A stretch of 64,000 nucleotides of DNA, taken from contig NZ_JACOOJ010000026.1 in assembly GCF_014287585.1 (NCBI RefSeq), positions 1-64,000 on the forward strand, read 5' to 3'. This document shows positions 36,458-45,991 of the stretch, piece by piece; the first letter of the stretch is position 1; every line of letters begins with the position of its first letter. The notes under the pieces were generated by a model that made no database searches, was not told the origin of the DNA, and was given only the letters and a program-made list of their open reading frames with translations. The translations under genes and the position numbers were made by a program. Source of the DNA: Parabacteroides hominis. GTDB lineage: Bacteria > Bacteroidota > Bacteroidia > Bacteroidales > Tannerellaceae.

Positions 36458-37741
36458 ATGGAGTCAACTAAACAGAAAAGTTATGTATTACCTATAGCGA
36501 TGATGTTCGCATTGTTCGCTATGATCTCTTTCGTTACGGGTCTGCCCCAACCTTTCGGGGCAATTGTTCAAAATGAGTTCGGGGCATCCAATTTTGAAGC
36601 TACTTTGGGTTTCTTCGCAAACTTTATAGCATATGCTTTCATGGGTATTCCGGCAGGTATGCTTTTGCAGAAGATCGGCTACAAAAAGACGGCATTGATT
36701 GCAATCGTAGTCGGTTTTGTAGGTGTCGGTATTCAAGTTCTTTCCTCTAAAATGGGATTTGCCACTTACGTTGCAGGTGCATTTGTTTCCGGTTTCTCCA
36801 TGTGTATGTTGAATACAGTCGTAAACCCGATGTTGAACACATTAGGCGGTGGCGGTAAGAAAGGTAACCAGTTAATCCAGATGGGTGGTTCGTTGAACTC
36901 GGTATCAGCTACTATCGTTCCGGTTTTGGTTGGTTATTTGATGGGAACCGTCGTTGAAGAACGTACGATTGCTAAAGCATTGCCGGCTCTGTACATCGCA
37001 ATGGCTATCTTCGCCGTGGCATTCCTGGTATTATTCATCATGAATATCCCGGAACCGAGTTTGGCAAAAGCAAACAACAATGTAAAGAACGAACACAGCC
37101 CGCTTGCATTCCGTCACTTCAAATTAGGCGCGTTGGCAATCTTCGTATATGTAGGTATCGAAGTCGGTATTCCTCACTTCGCAGGTCTGTTCATGATGAC
37201 ACCTGAAGCTGGCGGCGGTCTGGCAATCGACTCAACAATTGCCGGTTCGGTAGTTGGTACTTACTGGTTCTTAATGTTAATCGGACGTCTGGTAGGTGCT
37301 TCTCTGGGAGCCAAGTTCACAAGTAAGGCCATGCTTACAGTGGCATCGGGTGTCGGCATCCTGTTTATTATCCTTGCCTTTATCTGTCCGATCACGACAA
37401 TGGTAAGCATGCCGGTATTCAAGAGCGACATTTCATTCGGTGTGGCGCAAGTTCCTATCAGCATCATGTTTATGGCGCTTTGCGGTCTTTGTACTTCTAT
37501 CATGTGGGGTGGTATCTTTAACCTGGCTGTCGAAGGTCTGGGTAAATATACGGAAGCAGCTTCCGGTATCTTCATGGTATTGGTTTGCGGTGGTGGTATT
37601 TTACCGCTGATCCAGGGTCAAATCGCTGACATGTCCGGATTTATGACCAGCTATGTAGTTATTCTGATTGCGCTGGCTTATCTGTTGTTCTATGCTTTGG
37701 TTGGTTGCAAGAACGTAAACAAGGACATTCCTGTAGAATAA
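36458..37741 (+). CDS. FHS-family MFS sugar transporter
   Basis: This 427-residue inner-membrane transporter has twelve predicted helices, related to L-fucose/glucose/galactose proton symporters. The N-terminal FVTGLPQPFGAIVQNEFG and GYKKTALIAIVVGFVGVG segments fit the family. It is flanked by galM and galK, so galactose (or arabinose) import is the best guess. Codon use is regular and the frame is full length. It is followed by a strong inverted repeat before galK, so galK transcript levels may be set there. Confidence 0.88.
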   Translation: MESTKQKSYVLPIAMMFALFAMISFVTGLPQPFGAIVQNEFGASNFEATLGFFANFIAYAFMGIPAGMLLQKIGYKKTALIAIVVGFVGVGIQVLSSKMGFATYVAGAFVSGFSMCMLNTVVNPMLNTLGGGGKKGNQLIQMGGSLNSVSATIVPVLVGYLMGTVVEERTIAKALPALYIAMAIFAVAFLVLFIMNIPEPSLAKANNNVKNEHSPLAFRHFKLGALAIFVYVGIEVGIPHFAGLFMMTPEAGGGLAIDSTIAGSVVGTYWFLMLIGRLVGASLGAKFTSKAMLTVASGVGILFIILAFICPITTMVSMPVFKSDISFGVAQVPISIMFMALCGLCTSIMWGGIFNLAVEGLGKYTEAASGIFMVLVCGGGILPLIQGQIADMSGFMTSYVVILIALAYLLFYALVGCKNVNKDIPVE

Positions 37742-37762
37742 AAAAACAAGTGTAACTATATG

Positions 37763-37810
37763 ATTGAAGAAATTATCTAACTATATTTGTAGTCGGATAA
37801 TTTCTTCAAT
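37763..37810 (+). terminator. Perfect 15-bp inverted repeat between the transporter gene and galK
   Basis: Arms 37763-37777 and 37796-37810 are exact reverse complements with an 18-nt loop, followed by TGTTTAATAA. The hairpin starts 22 nt after the transporter's stop. It could be a partial terminator or an RNA-stabilising element inside the operon. Confidence 0.55.
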
Positions 37811-37842
37811 TGTTTAATAACCTAATTAAAAACAAATCTATC

Positions 37843-38988
37843 ATGAGACAAAAAATCAGAAATAAATTTCAGGAGTTATTCTCAACAGAAGGTAGCGTAT
37901 ATGCATCTCCGGGCCGTATTAACCTGATTGGCGAACATACTGATTATAACGGAGGTTTCGTATTTCCGGGTGCGATCGACAAAGGTATGATTGCCGAAAT
38001 CAAACCGAACGGTACAGGTAAAGTTCGTGCATTCTCTGTCGACCTGAATGACTACGCAGAATTTGGTCTGAACGAAGAAGACGCTCCAAAAGCAAGTTGG
38101 GCAAGATATATTTTCGGTGTTTGCCGCGAAATCATCAAACGTGGCGGGCAGATCCAAGGATTCGACACCGTGTTTGCGGGCGATGTACCTCTGGGTGCAG
38201 GCATGTCCTCTTCCGCAGCATTGGAAAGTACCTATGCATTTGCTTTAAACGACTTGTTCTCCCTGAACATCGATAAATTTGAATTGGCTAAAATCGGCCA
38301 GTCTACGGAGCATAACTATTGCGGTGTAAACTGCGGTATAATGGACCAGTTCGCTTCCGTATTCGGAAAAGAAGGAAGTTTGATCCGTCTGGATTGCCGT
38401 TCACTCGAATATAAATATTTCCCGTTCCATCCGGTCGGCTACAAATTGGTTTTGCTGGATTCAGTCGTTAAACACGAACTGGCATCTTCGGCTTATAACA
38501 AACGTCGCCAGTCTTGCGAAAACGCCGCCGCCGCAATCCGCCGCAATCATCCGGAAGTCGAATTCCTGCGCGATGCGACAATGGATATGCTGAACGAAGT
38601 AAAAGGTGACATCAGCGCTGAAGATTATATGCGTGCTGAATATGTGATCGAAGAAGTACAGCGCGTACTCGACGTTTGCGACGCGCTGGAAAAAGACGAC
38701 TACGAAACCGTAGGTAAGAAAATGTACGAAACACATCACGGTATGAGCAAATTGTACGAAGTCAGCTGCGAAGAATTGGACTTCCTCAATGATGTTGCCA
38801 AGAAATGCGGTGTAACCGGCTCACGTGTAATGGGTGGCGGTTTCGGTGGTTGTACAATCAACTTGGTGAAAGAAGAAAAATATGATGCATTCGTAAAAGA
38901 AGCATTCGAATCTTACACTGCAAAATTTGGTCACGAACCTAAGTTATATAATGTAGTAATCAGTGACGGCGCACGCAAGCTCGCCTAA
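37843..38988 (+). CDS. galK: Galactokinase
   Basis: This GHMP-family kinase of about 381 residues phosphorylates galactose at C1 with ATP. It shows the galactokinase signature GRINLIGEHTDYNGG near the N-terminus, the ATP-loop PLGAGMSSSAALE and the C-terminal GGGFGGC motif. I use the ATG at 37843, which matches the normal N-terminus (MRQKIRNKFQELF). The frame extends 11 codons further upstream into the hairpin. It lies in the middle of the arabinose/galactose block. No galT or galE is in the window, so the rest of the Leloir pathway must lie elsewhere. Confidence 0.95.
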   Translation: MRQKIRNKFQELFSTEGSVYASPGRINLIGEHTDYNGGFVFPGAIDKGMIAEIKPNGTGKVRAFSVDLNDYAEFGLNEEDAPKASWARYIFGVCREIIKRGGQIQGFDTVFAGDVPLGAGMSSSAALESTYAFALNDLFSLNIDKFELAKIGQSTEHNYCGVNCGIMDQFASVFGKEGSLIRLDCRSLEYKYFPFHPVGYKLVLLDSVVKHELASSAYNKRRQSCENAAAAIRRNHPEVEFLRDATMDMLNEVKGDISAEDYMRAEYVIEEVQRVLDVCDALEKDDYETVGKKMYETHHGMSKLYEVSCEELDFLNDVAKKCGVTGSRVMGGGFGGCTINLVKEEKYDAFVKEAFESYTAKFGHEPKLYNVVISDGARKLA

Positions 38989-39015
38989 TAAATTAATTAT
39001 AATTCCATAAAAATC

Positions 39016-39708
39016 ATGACAACCGCTTTTTATCAGAACGAAACCAAATTTTACGTTGCAGTAGATTGTATCATACTCGGATTCGATCAAAAAGAGCTCA
39101 ATGTATTACTTTATAAACGAAAGTTTGAACCCATGATGGGGCAATGGTCTCTGATGGGCGGTTTTATCAAAGCAGGTGAAAGTATCGAGGAAGCCGCATC
39201 ACGCGTGCTTACCGACTGTACCGGCATCGATAATCTTTTTATGGAACAGGTAGGTGCTTACGGAGATGTTACCCGCGATCTCGGAGAGCGGGTTATCTCC
39301 GTAGCATACTATTCACTCGTCAATATGAATGACTTCAGTGCCGAAACATTGGAGGAACACAATGCGGTCTGGACCAAGATTAGCGAAGTCCCGCAACTAA
39401 TTTTCGACCATAACCAAATGATCACCGACACATTGGCCCGCCTGCGCAGAAAAGCAGCAACCCGTCCGGTCGGATTCAACCTGCTTCCCGAAAAATTCAC
39501 GTTACCACAATTGCAGAGCCTGTATGAAGCCATCTACCAAACCCAACTGGACAAACGCAACTTCCGCAAAAAACTGAATGCGATGGATATTCTGGAGAAG
39601 TTGGATGAAAAAGATAAGAAAGGTTCCAAAAGAGGAGCTTTCTATTATATGTTCAACAAAGAAAAATACGATCATCTGCTGGAACAGGGATTCTATTTTT
39701 CCTTATAG
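39016..39708 (+). CDS. araR: Nudix-domain transcriptional regulator of arabinose use (AraR type)
   Basis: This 230-residue cytoplasmic regulator has an N-terminal Nudix fold (about 1-145). Its Nudix box (GGFIKAGESIEEAASRVLTD) departs from the catalytic REVEEE pattern, as in NrtR-type regulators that bind rather than hydrolyse. The C-terminal winged helix (about 150-230) includes FTLPQLQSLYEAIYQTQLDK. Bacteroides thetaiotaomicron uses a protein of this kind, AraR, as the L-arabinose-responsive repressor of its arabinose genes. Its place between galK and araD fits that role. It is followed by a cluster of small palindromes and a terminator. Confidence 0.88.
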   Translation: MTTAFYQNETKFYVAVDCIILGFDQKELNVLLYKRKFEPMMGQWSLMGGFIKAGESIEEAASRVLTDCTGIDNLFMEQVGAYGDVTRDLGERVISVAYYSLVNMNDFSAETLEEHNAVWTKISEVPQLIFDHNQMITDTLARLRRKAATRPVGFNLLPEKFTLPQLQSLYEAIYQTQLDKRNFRKKLNAMDILEKLDEKDKKGSKRGAFYYMFNKEKYDHLLEQGFYFSL

Positions 39709-39733
39709 GAAAGGACATCGAATGTTTTTTCAT

Positions 39734-39795
39734 TTCCATGCGAATGGAACTACAATTTCATGCCTATGAAACTGAAATTCCACGCCAAGGGGAAT
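39734..39795. repeat. Three consecutive short palindromes
   Basis: TTCCAT-gcga-ATGGAA (39734-39749), TTTCAT-gcct-ATGAAA (39756-39771) and ATTCC-N9-GGAAT (39777-39795) follow one another at about 21-nt spacing. They look like diverged copies of one unit. They lie between the araR stop and its terminator. Confidence 0.6.
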
Positions 39796-39813
39796 AAAAG
39801 CAAAAACAAAGGT

Positions 39814-39841
39814 AGCTATGTTGTAGAACATAGCTTTTTTT
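39814..39841 (+). terminator. Rho-independent terminator after araR
   Basis: The perfect 9-bp stem AGCTATGTT/AACATAGCT has a 4-nt loop and is followed directly by a run of seven T. It separates the galM-to-araR unit from the araDAB unit. Confidence 0.9.
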
Positions 39842-39877
39842 GTACACTCGCCGCACTAAAGTGTTACTTTTACACCC
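39841..39877 (+). promoter_or_regulatory. araD promoter and candidate AraR operator
   Basis: TGTACACT (39841-39848) is shared with the GH51 promoter region. It is followed by ACTAA (39855-39859) and TACTTTTACACCC (39865-39877), the last resembling the galM promoter. The araD ATG follows 36 nt later. Repressor binding here is inferred from the shared elements. Confidence 0.45.
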
Positions 39878-39913
39878 GAACACATACAAACCACAAATAA
39901 ACAAGTAATAAGT

Positions 39914-40600
39914 ATGGTTGAAGAGTTAAAAGAAAAGGTTTTTAAAGCCAATCTGGACCTGGTAAAACACGGATTGGTCATCTTTACTTGGGGAAACGTA
40001 AGTGCCATAGACCGGGGAAAAGGCCTGATCGTAATCAAACCTTCCGGAGTTTCTTACGAAACGATGAAAGTCAGCGACATGGTGGTACTCGACCTGGACG
40101 GGAATATAATGGAAGGTAACCTCAAACCATCATCGGACACTCCTACCCATTTGGTCCTGTACAAGGCATTCCCGGAAATCGGGGGAATCGTACACACTCA
40201 CTCCACATATGCAACATCCTGGGCGCAGGCCGGATGCGACATTCCGAATATCGGCACGACACACGCCGATTATTTTAGCGATGCGATTCCCTGTACCCGC
40301 CCGATGACGAAAGAAGAGGTTGAAGGCGATTATGAGAAAGAGACCGGCAACGTGATCGTCGAACGCTTTAAAGAGCTGAATCCGGTACACATTCCGGGAG
40401 TCTTGGTGGGAAATCACGGCCCGTTCGCATGGGGCAAGAATGCGGCAGAAGCCGTCTATAACGCGGTCGTAATGGAACAGGTGGCCAAGATGGCGTATAT
40501 CTCGTACGGCATCAATCCCCAATTGACCATGAACAAATATCTTATCACAAAACATTTCGAACGCAAACACGGCCCGAATGCTTATTACGGACAAAAATAA
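39914..40600 (+). CDS. araD: L-ribulose-5-phosphate 4-epimerase
   Basis: This 228-residue class II aldolase-fold enzyme converts L-ribulose 5-phosphate to D-xylulose 5-phosphate. It has the [19 protein letters not shown] phosphate-binding region (about 27-45), the zinc-binding His pair in [18 protein letters not shown] and a third His in [15 protein letters not shown]. The length is standard. It heads araD-araA-araB, each separated by only a few nucleotides. The promoter upstream carries the shared octamer discussed for GH51. Confidence 0.96.
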   Translation: MVEELKEKVFKANLDLVKHGLVIFTWGNVSAIDRGKGLIVIKPSGVSYETMKVSDMVVLDLDGNIMEGNLKPSSDTPTHLVLYKAFPEIGGIVHTHSTYATSWAQAGCDIPNIGTTHADYFSDAIPCTRPMTKEEVEGDYEKETGNVIVERFKELNPVHIPGVLVGNHGPFAWGKNAAEAVYNAVVMEQVAKMAYISYGINPQLTMNKYLITKHFERKHGPNAYYGQK

Positions 40601-40627
40601 ATAACATAACAATTAAATCAATAAACC

Positions 40628-42139
40628 ATGACAAATTTTAAAGATCTTGAAGTATGGTTCGTAACGGGAGCACAGCTTCTGTACGGAGGTGACGCAGTGA
40701 TCCAAGTGGATGCTCATTCCAATGAAATGGTAAAAGGATTGAACGAATCCGGGAACCTGCCTGTAAAAGTAGTCTACAAAGGGACTGTTAATTCGGCAAA
40801 AGAGGTTACGGCTGCATTCAAAGCCGCCAACAACGACAACAAATGTATTGGTGTTATTACCTGGATGCACACCTTCTCTCCGGCCAAAATGTGGATACAC
40901 GGCCTGCAAGAGCTGAAAAAGCCGTTGCTTCATTTCCATACCCAGTTTAACAAAGAGATACCCTGGGAAACTATGGATATGGATTTCATGAACCTGAACC
41001 AGTCTGCTCACGGCGACCGCGAATTCGGCCATATGGTAAGCCGGATGCGTAAAAACCGCAAAGTCGTGGTAGGGCACTGGCAAGATACGAAAGCACAAGC
41101 CAAGATCGCTGTCTGGATGCGTGTGGCGGCTGCCTGGGCCGATGCGCAGGATATGCAGATCATCCGTTTTGGCGACCAGATGAATAACGTATCCGTTACA
41201 GATGGTGACAAGGTGGAAGCCGAACTGAAATTAGGTTACCATGTCGATTACTGTCCGGTAAATGACCTGATGAAATATTACGACACAGTAGAAGACAAAG
41301 ATGTGGAGGAACTTGTCGGACAGTATTTCGCCGAGTACGATCATGCGCCCGAACTGGAAAATAAAAATACGGAAGCCTATACGAAAGTATGGAACTCTGC
41401 AAAAGCCGAAATCGCCATCCGCCGCATCCTGAAAGACAAAGGGGCAAAAGCCTTTACAACCAATTTCGATGACCTCGGCAAGTTCGACCAGATTCCGGGT
41501 CTGGCATCACAACGCCTGATGGCGGAAGGCTACGGCTTCGGTGCCGAAGGCGACTGGAAAACAGCAGCCCTGTACCGTACCATGTGGTTTATGAGCCAGG
41601 GAATGCCGAAAGGTTGTTCCTTCCTCGAAGACTACACTTTGAATTTCGACGGCGAAAAGAGCGCAATCCTCCAGGCACATATGTTGGAAGTTTGCCCGTT
41701 GATCGCCGAACATAAGCCGAAGTTGGAAGTACACCACTTGAGCATTGGCATAGACAGTGAAACGGCCCGCCTCGTATTCACCAGCAAACCGGGTGAAGGC
41801 GTTGCTGCCACAATCGTCGACATGGGAAACCGTTTCCGCCTGATCGTAAACAAGGTGGATTGCATCAAGAGCAAACCGCTGCCAAACCTTCCGGTTGCCA
41901 GCGCACTCTGGATTCCGCAACCGAATCTGGAGATCGGTGCCGCCGCCTGGATACTGGCCGGAGGAACCCATCATACGAGCTTCTCTTACGACCTGACAGT
42001 GGAATATATGGAAGACTATGCAGATATCGCCGGTATCGAACTGGTGGTGATCGACAAGGATACGACCATTTCCAGCTTCAAGAAAGAATTGCAATACAAC
42101 GATCTGTATTACATGTTGAACCGCGCATTACAGGCTTAA
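40628..42139 (+). CDS. araA: L-arabinose isomerase
   Basis: This 503-residue cytoplasmic enzyme turns L-arabinose into L-ribulose. Family features include VWFVTGAQLLYGG at the start, WMHTFSPAKMWI (about 78-89), LHFHTQFNKEIPW (about 100) and QGMPKGCSFLEDYT near residue 330. The metal-binding Glu and His residues of these motifs are in place. The gene lies 27 nt after araD and 3 nt before araB. The length matches well-studied AraA enzymes. Confidence 0.97.
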   Translation: MTNFKDLEVWFVTGAQLLYGGDAVIQVDAHSNEMVKGLNESGNLPVKVVYKGTVNSAKEVTAAFKAANNDNKCIGVITWMHTFSPAKMWIHGLQELKKPLLHFHTQFNKEIPWETMDMDFMNLNQSAHGDREFGHMVSRMRKNRKVVVGHWQDTKAQAKIAVWMRVAAAWADAQDMQIIRFGDQMNNVSVTDGDKVEAELKLGYHVDYCPVNDLMKYYDTVEDKDVEELVGQYFAEYDHAPELENKNTEAYTKVWNSAKAEIAIRRILKDKGAKAFTTNFDDLGKFDQIPGLASQRLMAEGYGFGAEGDWKTAALYRTMWFMSQGMPKGCSFLEDYTLNFDGEKSAILQAHMLEVCPLIAEHKPKLEVHHLSIGIDSETARLVFTSKPGEGVAATIVDMGNRFRLIVNKVDCIKSKPLPNLPVASALWIPQPNLEIGAAAWILAGGTHHTSFSYDLTVEYMEDYADIAGIELVVIDKDTTISSFKKELQYNDLYYMLNRALQA

Positions 42140-42142
42140 GTC

Positions 42143-43819
42143 ATGGCAAACGAAAAGTATGTTATAGGCCTGGACTACGGCAGCGATTCCTGTCGCGCCG
42201 TAGTCGTCGATGCTGCGACAGGCCGCGAAATGGCTTCGGCTGTCAAGTACTATTCCCGCTGGATGGAAGGGAAATACTGTGATCCCGCAAAAAACCAGTA
42301 CCGCCAGCATCCATTGGACTACATAGAAGGGCTGGAAGCCACGGTAAAGGATGCACTCGCACAATGCCCTGACGGGACAGCGCAAAACGTAGTTGGCATT
42401 GCTTTCGATACGACCGGAAGCACGCCTGTCCTGACCGACAAGAACGGTACTCCCCTCGCCTTGCTGCCCGAATATGCAGAAAACCCGAATGCGATGTTCG
42501 TCCTTTGGAAAGACCATACCGCCATCCGGGAAGCCGCCGAGATCAACGAACTGGCGAAACGCTGGGGTATCGACTACACCGCCTACGAAGGCGGCATCTA
42601 TTCTTCCGAGTGGGTATGGGCCAAGATGGCGCATGTCCTCCGCACAGACGATAGTGTCTGTAAGGAAGCCTATGCATGGATCGAGCATTGCGACTGGTTG
42701 CCTGCCCTTATCACAGGGAAGACCAAACCGGAAGAGGTGTACCGCAGCCGTTGTGCAGCCGGACATAAAGCGATGTGGCTGGAAAAATGGGGCGGACTGC
42801 CTGCCGAAGAATTCCTAACCTCGCTTGAGCCGAAGCTGGCCGGTTTCCGTAGCCATTTGTTCGAGAAAACTTATACCAGTGATGCGAAAGTGGGTACATT
42901 GACGCCAGAATGGGCGGAACGTCTCGGCTTGACAACCGGCGTGGCTGTTTCGGTCGGCGCGTTCGACTGCCATATGGGAGCTGTCGGGGCCGAGATCACT
43001 CCCCGTACATTCGTACGCGTGATCGGTACGTCGACCTGCGACATTATGGTTTCATCTTATGAAGAAATGGGTGACAAACTGGTTCCTGGCATCTGCGGGC
43101 AGGTGGACGGTTCCGTTATCCCCGGCATGATCGGGTTGGAAGCCGGACAATCCGGTTTCGGCGATATTTATGCTTGGTTCAAACGCGTACTGGCATGGCC
43201 GCTCGAAAACATCTTGGCCAAGAGCACCCTGGTCGACGAAGAGACAAAAGCCAGGCTGATCGAAGAAACGGCAGACAAGATCATCCCCGTTCTGTCCGAA
43301 GAGGCTGCAAAAGTGCCGGTAAGCGAAAGTACGATCCTGGCAGTAGACTGGATGAACGGTCGCCGCACACCAGATGCCAGTCAGTTAGTGAAAGGAACGA
43401 TTACCGGCCTCAACCTGGCAAGCTCCGCTCCACTTATCTTCCGGGCCCTGGTGGAAGCGACGGCGTTCGGATCGAAAGCCATTGTCGACCGTTTCTTGGA
43501 GAACGGCATCAAGATTGAGAGTGTGATCGGAATCGGCGGCATTTCACTGAAATCCCCGTTTGTTATGCAGACTTTGGCGGATGTGCTGGATATGCCGATC
43601 AAAGTGGCGAAAGCGGAACAGGCTTGCGCTTTCGGAGCTTCCATGTTCGCTGCCGTAGCAGCCGGTATATATACCCAAATCGAGGATGCACAGCGGGCTA
43701 TGGGACAAGGTTTTGCAAAAGAATACCAGCCGAATCACGAAAATCACCTGGTGTATCTTGCTCTCTATGAGAAATATCGGAAATTAGGGAACTTTACCGA
43801 AAATGAATTGTTTCATTGA
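42143..43819 (+). CDS. araB: L-ribulokinase
   Basis: This 558-residue FGGY-family kinase phosphorylates L-ribulose at O5. It has the N-terminal phosphate motif YVIGLDYGSDSCRAVVVD, the IGTSTCDIMVS ATP region (about 294-304), the catalytic Asp region SVGAFDCHMGAVG and a late GIGGISLKSPFVMQTLAD segment. It starts 3 nt after the araA stop, so translation is probably coupled. A TATCTTTG box follows before tkt, so the arabinose kinase can be expressed separately from transketolase. Confidence 0.96.
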   Translation: MANEKYVIGLDYGSDSCRAVVVDAATGREMASAVKYYSRWMEGKYCDPAKNQYRQHPLDYIEGLEATVKDALAQCPDGTAQNVVGIAFDTTGSTPVLTDKNGTPLALLPEYAENPNAMFVLWKDHTAIREAAEINELAKRWGIDYTAYEGGIYSSEWVWAKMAHVLRTDDSVCKEAYAWIEHCDWLPALITGKTKPEEVYRSRCAAGHKAMWLEKWGGLPAEEFLTSLEPKLAGFRSHLFEKTYTSDAKVGTLTPEWAERLGLTTGVAVSVGAFDCHMGAVGAEITPRTFVRVIGTSTCDIMVSSYEEMGDKLVPGICGQVDGSVIPGMIGLEAGQSGFGDIYAWFKRVLAWPLENILAKSTLVDEETKARLIEETADKIIPVLSEEAAKVPVSESTILAVDWMNGRRTPDASQLVKGTITGLNLASSAPLIFRALVEATAFGSKAIVDRFLENGIKIESVIGIGGISLKSPFVMQTLADVLDMPIKVAKAEQACAFGASMFAAVAAGIYTQIEDAQRAMGQGFAKEYQPNHENHLVYLALYEKYRKLGNFTENELFH

Positions 43820-43846
43820 TAGGATGGTCATTACGAAGAGATTGCC

Positions 43847-43854
43847 TATCTTTG
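43847..43854 (+). promoter_or_regulatory. Internal -7 box (TATCTTTG) ahead of transketolase
   Basis: This is an exact TAnnTTTG match in the 61-nt gap after araB, 27 nt before the tkt ATG. It probably gives transketolase sugar-independent expression. Confidence 0.55.
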
Positions 43855-43880
43855 CAAAAAAATAAAAATAATTCATCACA

Positions 43881-45908
43881 ATGAACGATATTAATTTAAT
43901 GAACAAAGCAGCGGACAACATCCGTATCCTGGCTGCGTCAATGGTAGAAAAAGCGAAATCCGGTCACCCCGGTGGTGCAATGGGTGGTGCAGACTTTGTG
44001 AACGTACTGTTTTCAGAGTTCCTCGTGTATGATCCCAAGAATCCCACATGGGAAGGCAGAGACCGCTACTTCCAGGATCCGGGACACATGTCGCCGATGC
44101 TTTATTCAGTACTCGCCCTCACAGGTAAATTCACAGTCGACGAACTGAAAGAGTTTCGCCAGTGGGGTAGTGTTACTCCGGGACATCCCGAAGTCAACGT
44201 GATGCGTGGTATAGAAAACACATCCGGTCCGTTGGGACAAGGCCACACTTACGCCGTAGGTGCCGCTATCGCTGCCAAGTTCCTGAAAGCACGCCTGGGT
44301 GACGTTATGAATCAGACGATTTATACATATATTTCCGACGGTGGTATCCAGGAAGAGATTTCCCAAGGAGCCGGACGTATTGCTGGTACGCTGGGACTGG
44401 ACAACCTGATTATGTTCTACGATGCCAACAACATCCAGCTTTCCACAACCGTAGGCGAAGTGACTGCTGAAAACGTAGCCATGAAATACGAAGCATGGGG
44501 TTGGAAAGTCATCACGATCAACGGAAACGATGTGACGGAAATCCGCCGGGCATTGACCGAAGCGAAAGCCGAAACATCCCGTCCTACCCTGATTATCGGT
44601 AACACGATCATGGGTAAAGGAGCCGTAGGTGCTGACAAGAGCAGCTACGAAAACAAGGTGTCCACACACGGACAACCTCTTTCGGCAGCCGGCGTCTCTA
44701 TCGCAGACACCATCCGGAACTTGGGAGGAAACCCGGAAGATCCGTTCCAGATCTTCCCCGAAGTTGCGGAACTGTATACCAAACGTGCTAAAGAACTGGA
44801 AGCAATCGTAGCAGAACGCTATGCTGCCAAAGCAGAATGGGCGAAAGCCAATCCGGAACTGGCAGCTAAGATGGAGCTGTGGTTCTCCGGTAAAGCACCC
44901 GTCATCGACTGGAAAGCTATCGAACAGAAACCGAACCAGGCGACCCGTGCCGCTTCGGCAACCGTCTTAGGCGTGTTAGCAACCCAGGTGGAAAATATGA
45001 TCGTTTCTTCAGCCGACCTTTCCAACTCGGACAAGACCGACGGCTTCCTGAAAAAAACACATGCATTCGTGAAAGGCGATTTCAGCGGTGCATTCCTTCA
45101 GGCTGGCGTAGCCGAGTTGACAATGGCTTGCGTATGTATCGGTATGTCACTCCACGGAGGTGTAATCGTAGCTTGCGGTACGTTCTTCGTATTCTCCGAC
45201 TACATGAAACCAGCGATTCGCATGGCTGCCCTAATGGAACAGCCGGTTAAGTTCATCTGGTCTCACGATGCCTTCCGCGTAGGCGAAGACGGACCGACAC
45301 ACGAACCGGTTGAACAGGAAGCACAGATCCGTCTGATGGAAAAACTGAAGAACCACAAGGGACACAACTCCATGTTGGTACTTCGTCCGGCAGACGTGAC
45401 CGAAACGACAATTGCCTGGAAGATGGCTATGGAAAACACAGCCACTCCGACAGCTTTGATTCTTTCCCGTCAGAACATCACTGACCTGCCCGCAAAGGGA
45501 AACCGTTACGACGAAGCTTTGCAGGCCGAAAAGGGTGCTTATATTGTAGAAGGTGACGAAAACCCTGATGTAATCATGGTCGCTTCCGGTTCGGAAGTTT
45601 CCACATTGGAAGAAGGAGCAGCATTGCTTCGCGCCGATGGCATCAAGGTCCGCATCGTATCTGTTCCGTCTGAAGGTTTATTCCGCAGCCAGAGCAAAGA
45701 ATACCAAGAGTCCGTCATTCCGGCAGGAAGCAAGGTATTCGGGCTTACAGCCGGGCTGCCGGTCAACCTGGAAGGGTTGGTTGGTGCCAACGGCAAGGTT
45801 TGGGGACTCGAATCATTCGGTTTCTCCGCTCCGTACAAGGTACTGGACGAAAAACTCGGCTTCACGGGACAGAATGTATACAATCAGGTAAAAGAATTAT
45901 TGAACTAA
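43881..45908 (+). CDS. tkt: Transketolase
   Basis: This 675-residue thiamine-diphosphate enzyme transfers two-carbon units in the pentose phosphate pathway. It has the family's GHPGGAMGGADF (about 27-38), the cofactor/magnesium site in YISDGGIQEEISQGAGRIAGTLGLDNLIMFYDANNIQLS (about 150-188, in parts), and the pyrimidine domain with DAFRVGEDGPTHEPVEQ (about 468-484). The C-terminal domain is complete. Downstream of araDAB it recycles the xylulose 5-phosphate made from arabinose. A long hairpin follows the stop. Confidence 0.97.
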   Translation: MNDINLMNKAADNIRILAASMVEKAKSGHPGGAMGGADFVNVLFSEFLVYDPKNPTWEGRDRYFQDPGHMSPMLYSVLALTGKFTVDELKEFRQWGSVTPGHPEVNVMRGIENTSGPLGQGHTYAVGAAIAAKFLKARLGDVMNQTIYTYISDGGIQEEISQGAGRIAGTLGLDNLIMFYDANNIQLSTTVGEVTAENVAMKYEAWGWKVITINGNDVTEIRRALTEAKAETSRPTLIIGNTIMGKGAVGADKSSYENKVSTHGQPLSAAGVSIADTIRNLGGNPEDPFQIFPEVAELYTKRAKELEAIVAERYAAKAEWAKANPELAAKMELWFSGKAPVIDWKAIEQKPNQATRAASATVLGVLATQVENMIVSSADLSNSDKTDGFLKKTHAFVKGDFSGAFLQAGVAELTMACVCIGMSLHGGVIVACGTFFVFSDYMKPAIRMAALMEQPVKFIWSHDAFRVGEDGPTHEPVEQEAQIRLMEKLKNHKGHNSMLVLRPADVTETTIAWKMAMENTATPTALILSRQNITDLPAKGNRYDEALQAEKGAYIVEGDENPDVIMVASGSEVSTLEEGAALLRADGIKVRIVSVPSEGLFRSQSKEYQESVIPAGSKVFGLTAGLPVNLEGLVGANGKVWGLESFGFSAPYKVLDEKLGFTGQNVYNQVKELLN

Positions 45909-45912
45909 TAGG

Positions 45913-45966
45913 TTTATGATTTCAGATTTATGATTCATCAACTCTTCATAAATCTGAAATCATAAA
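45913..45966 (+). terminator. Perfect 19-bp inverted repeat between tkt and rpiB
   Basis: Arms 45913-45931 and 45948-45966 are exact reverse complements with a 16-nt loop. It starts 5 nt after the tkt stop, is AT-rich and has no clean T-run. It may stabilise the tkt transcript end or partly terminate. Confidence 0.55.
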
Positions 45967-45991
45967 TTCCAAACTCCTCTAACAGATAAAG

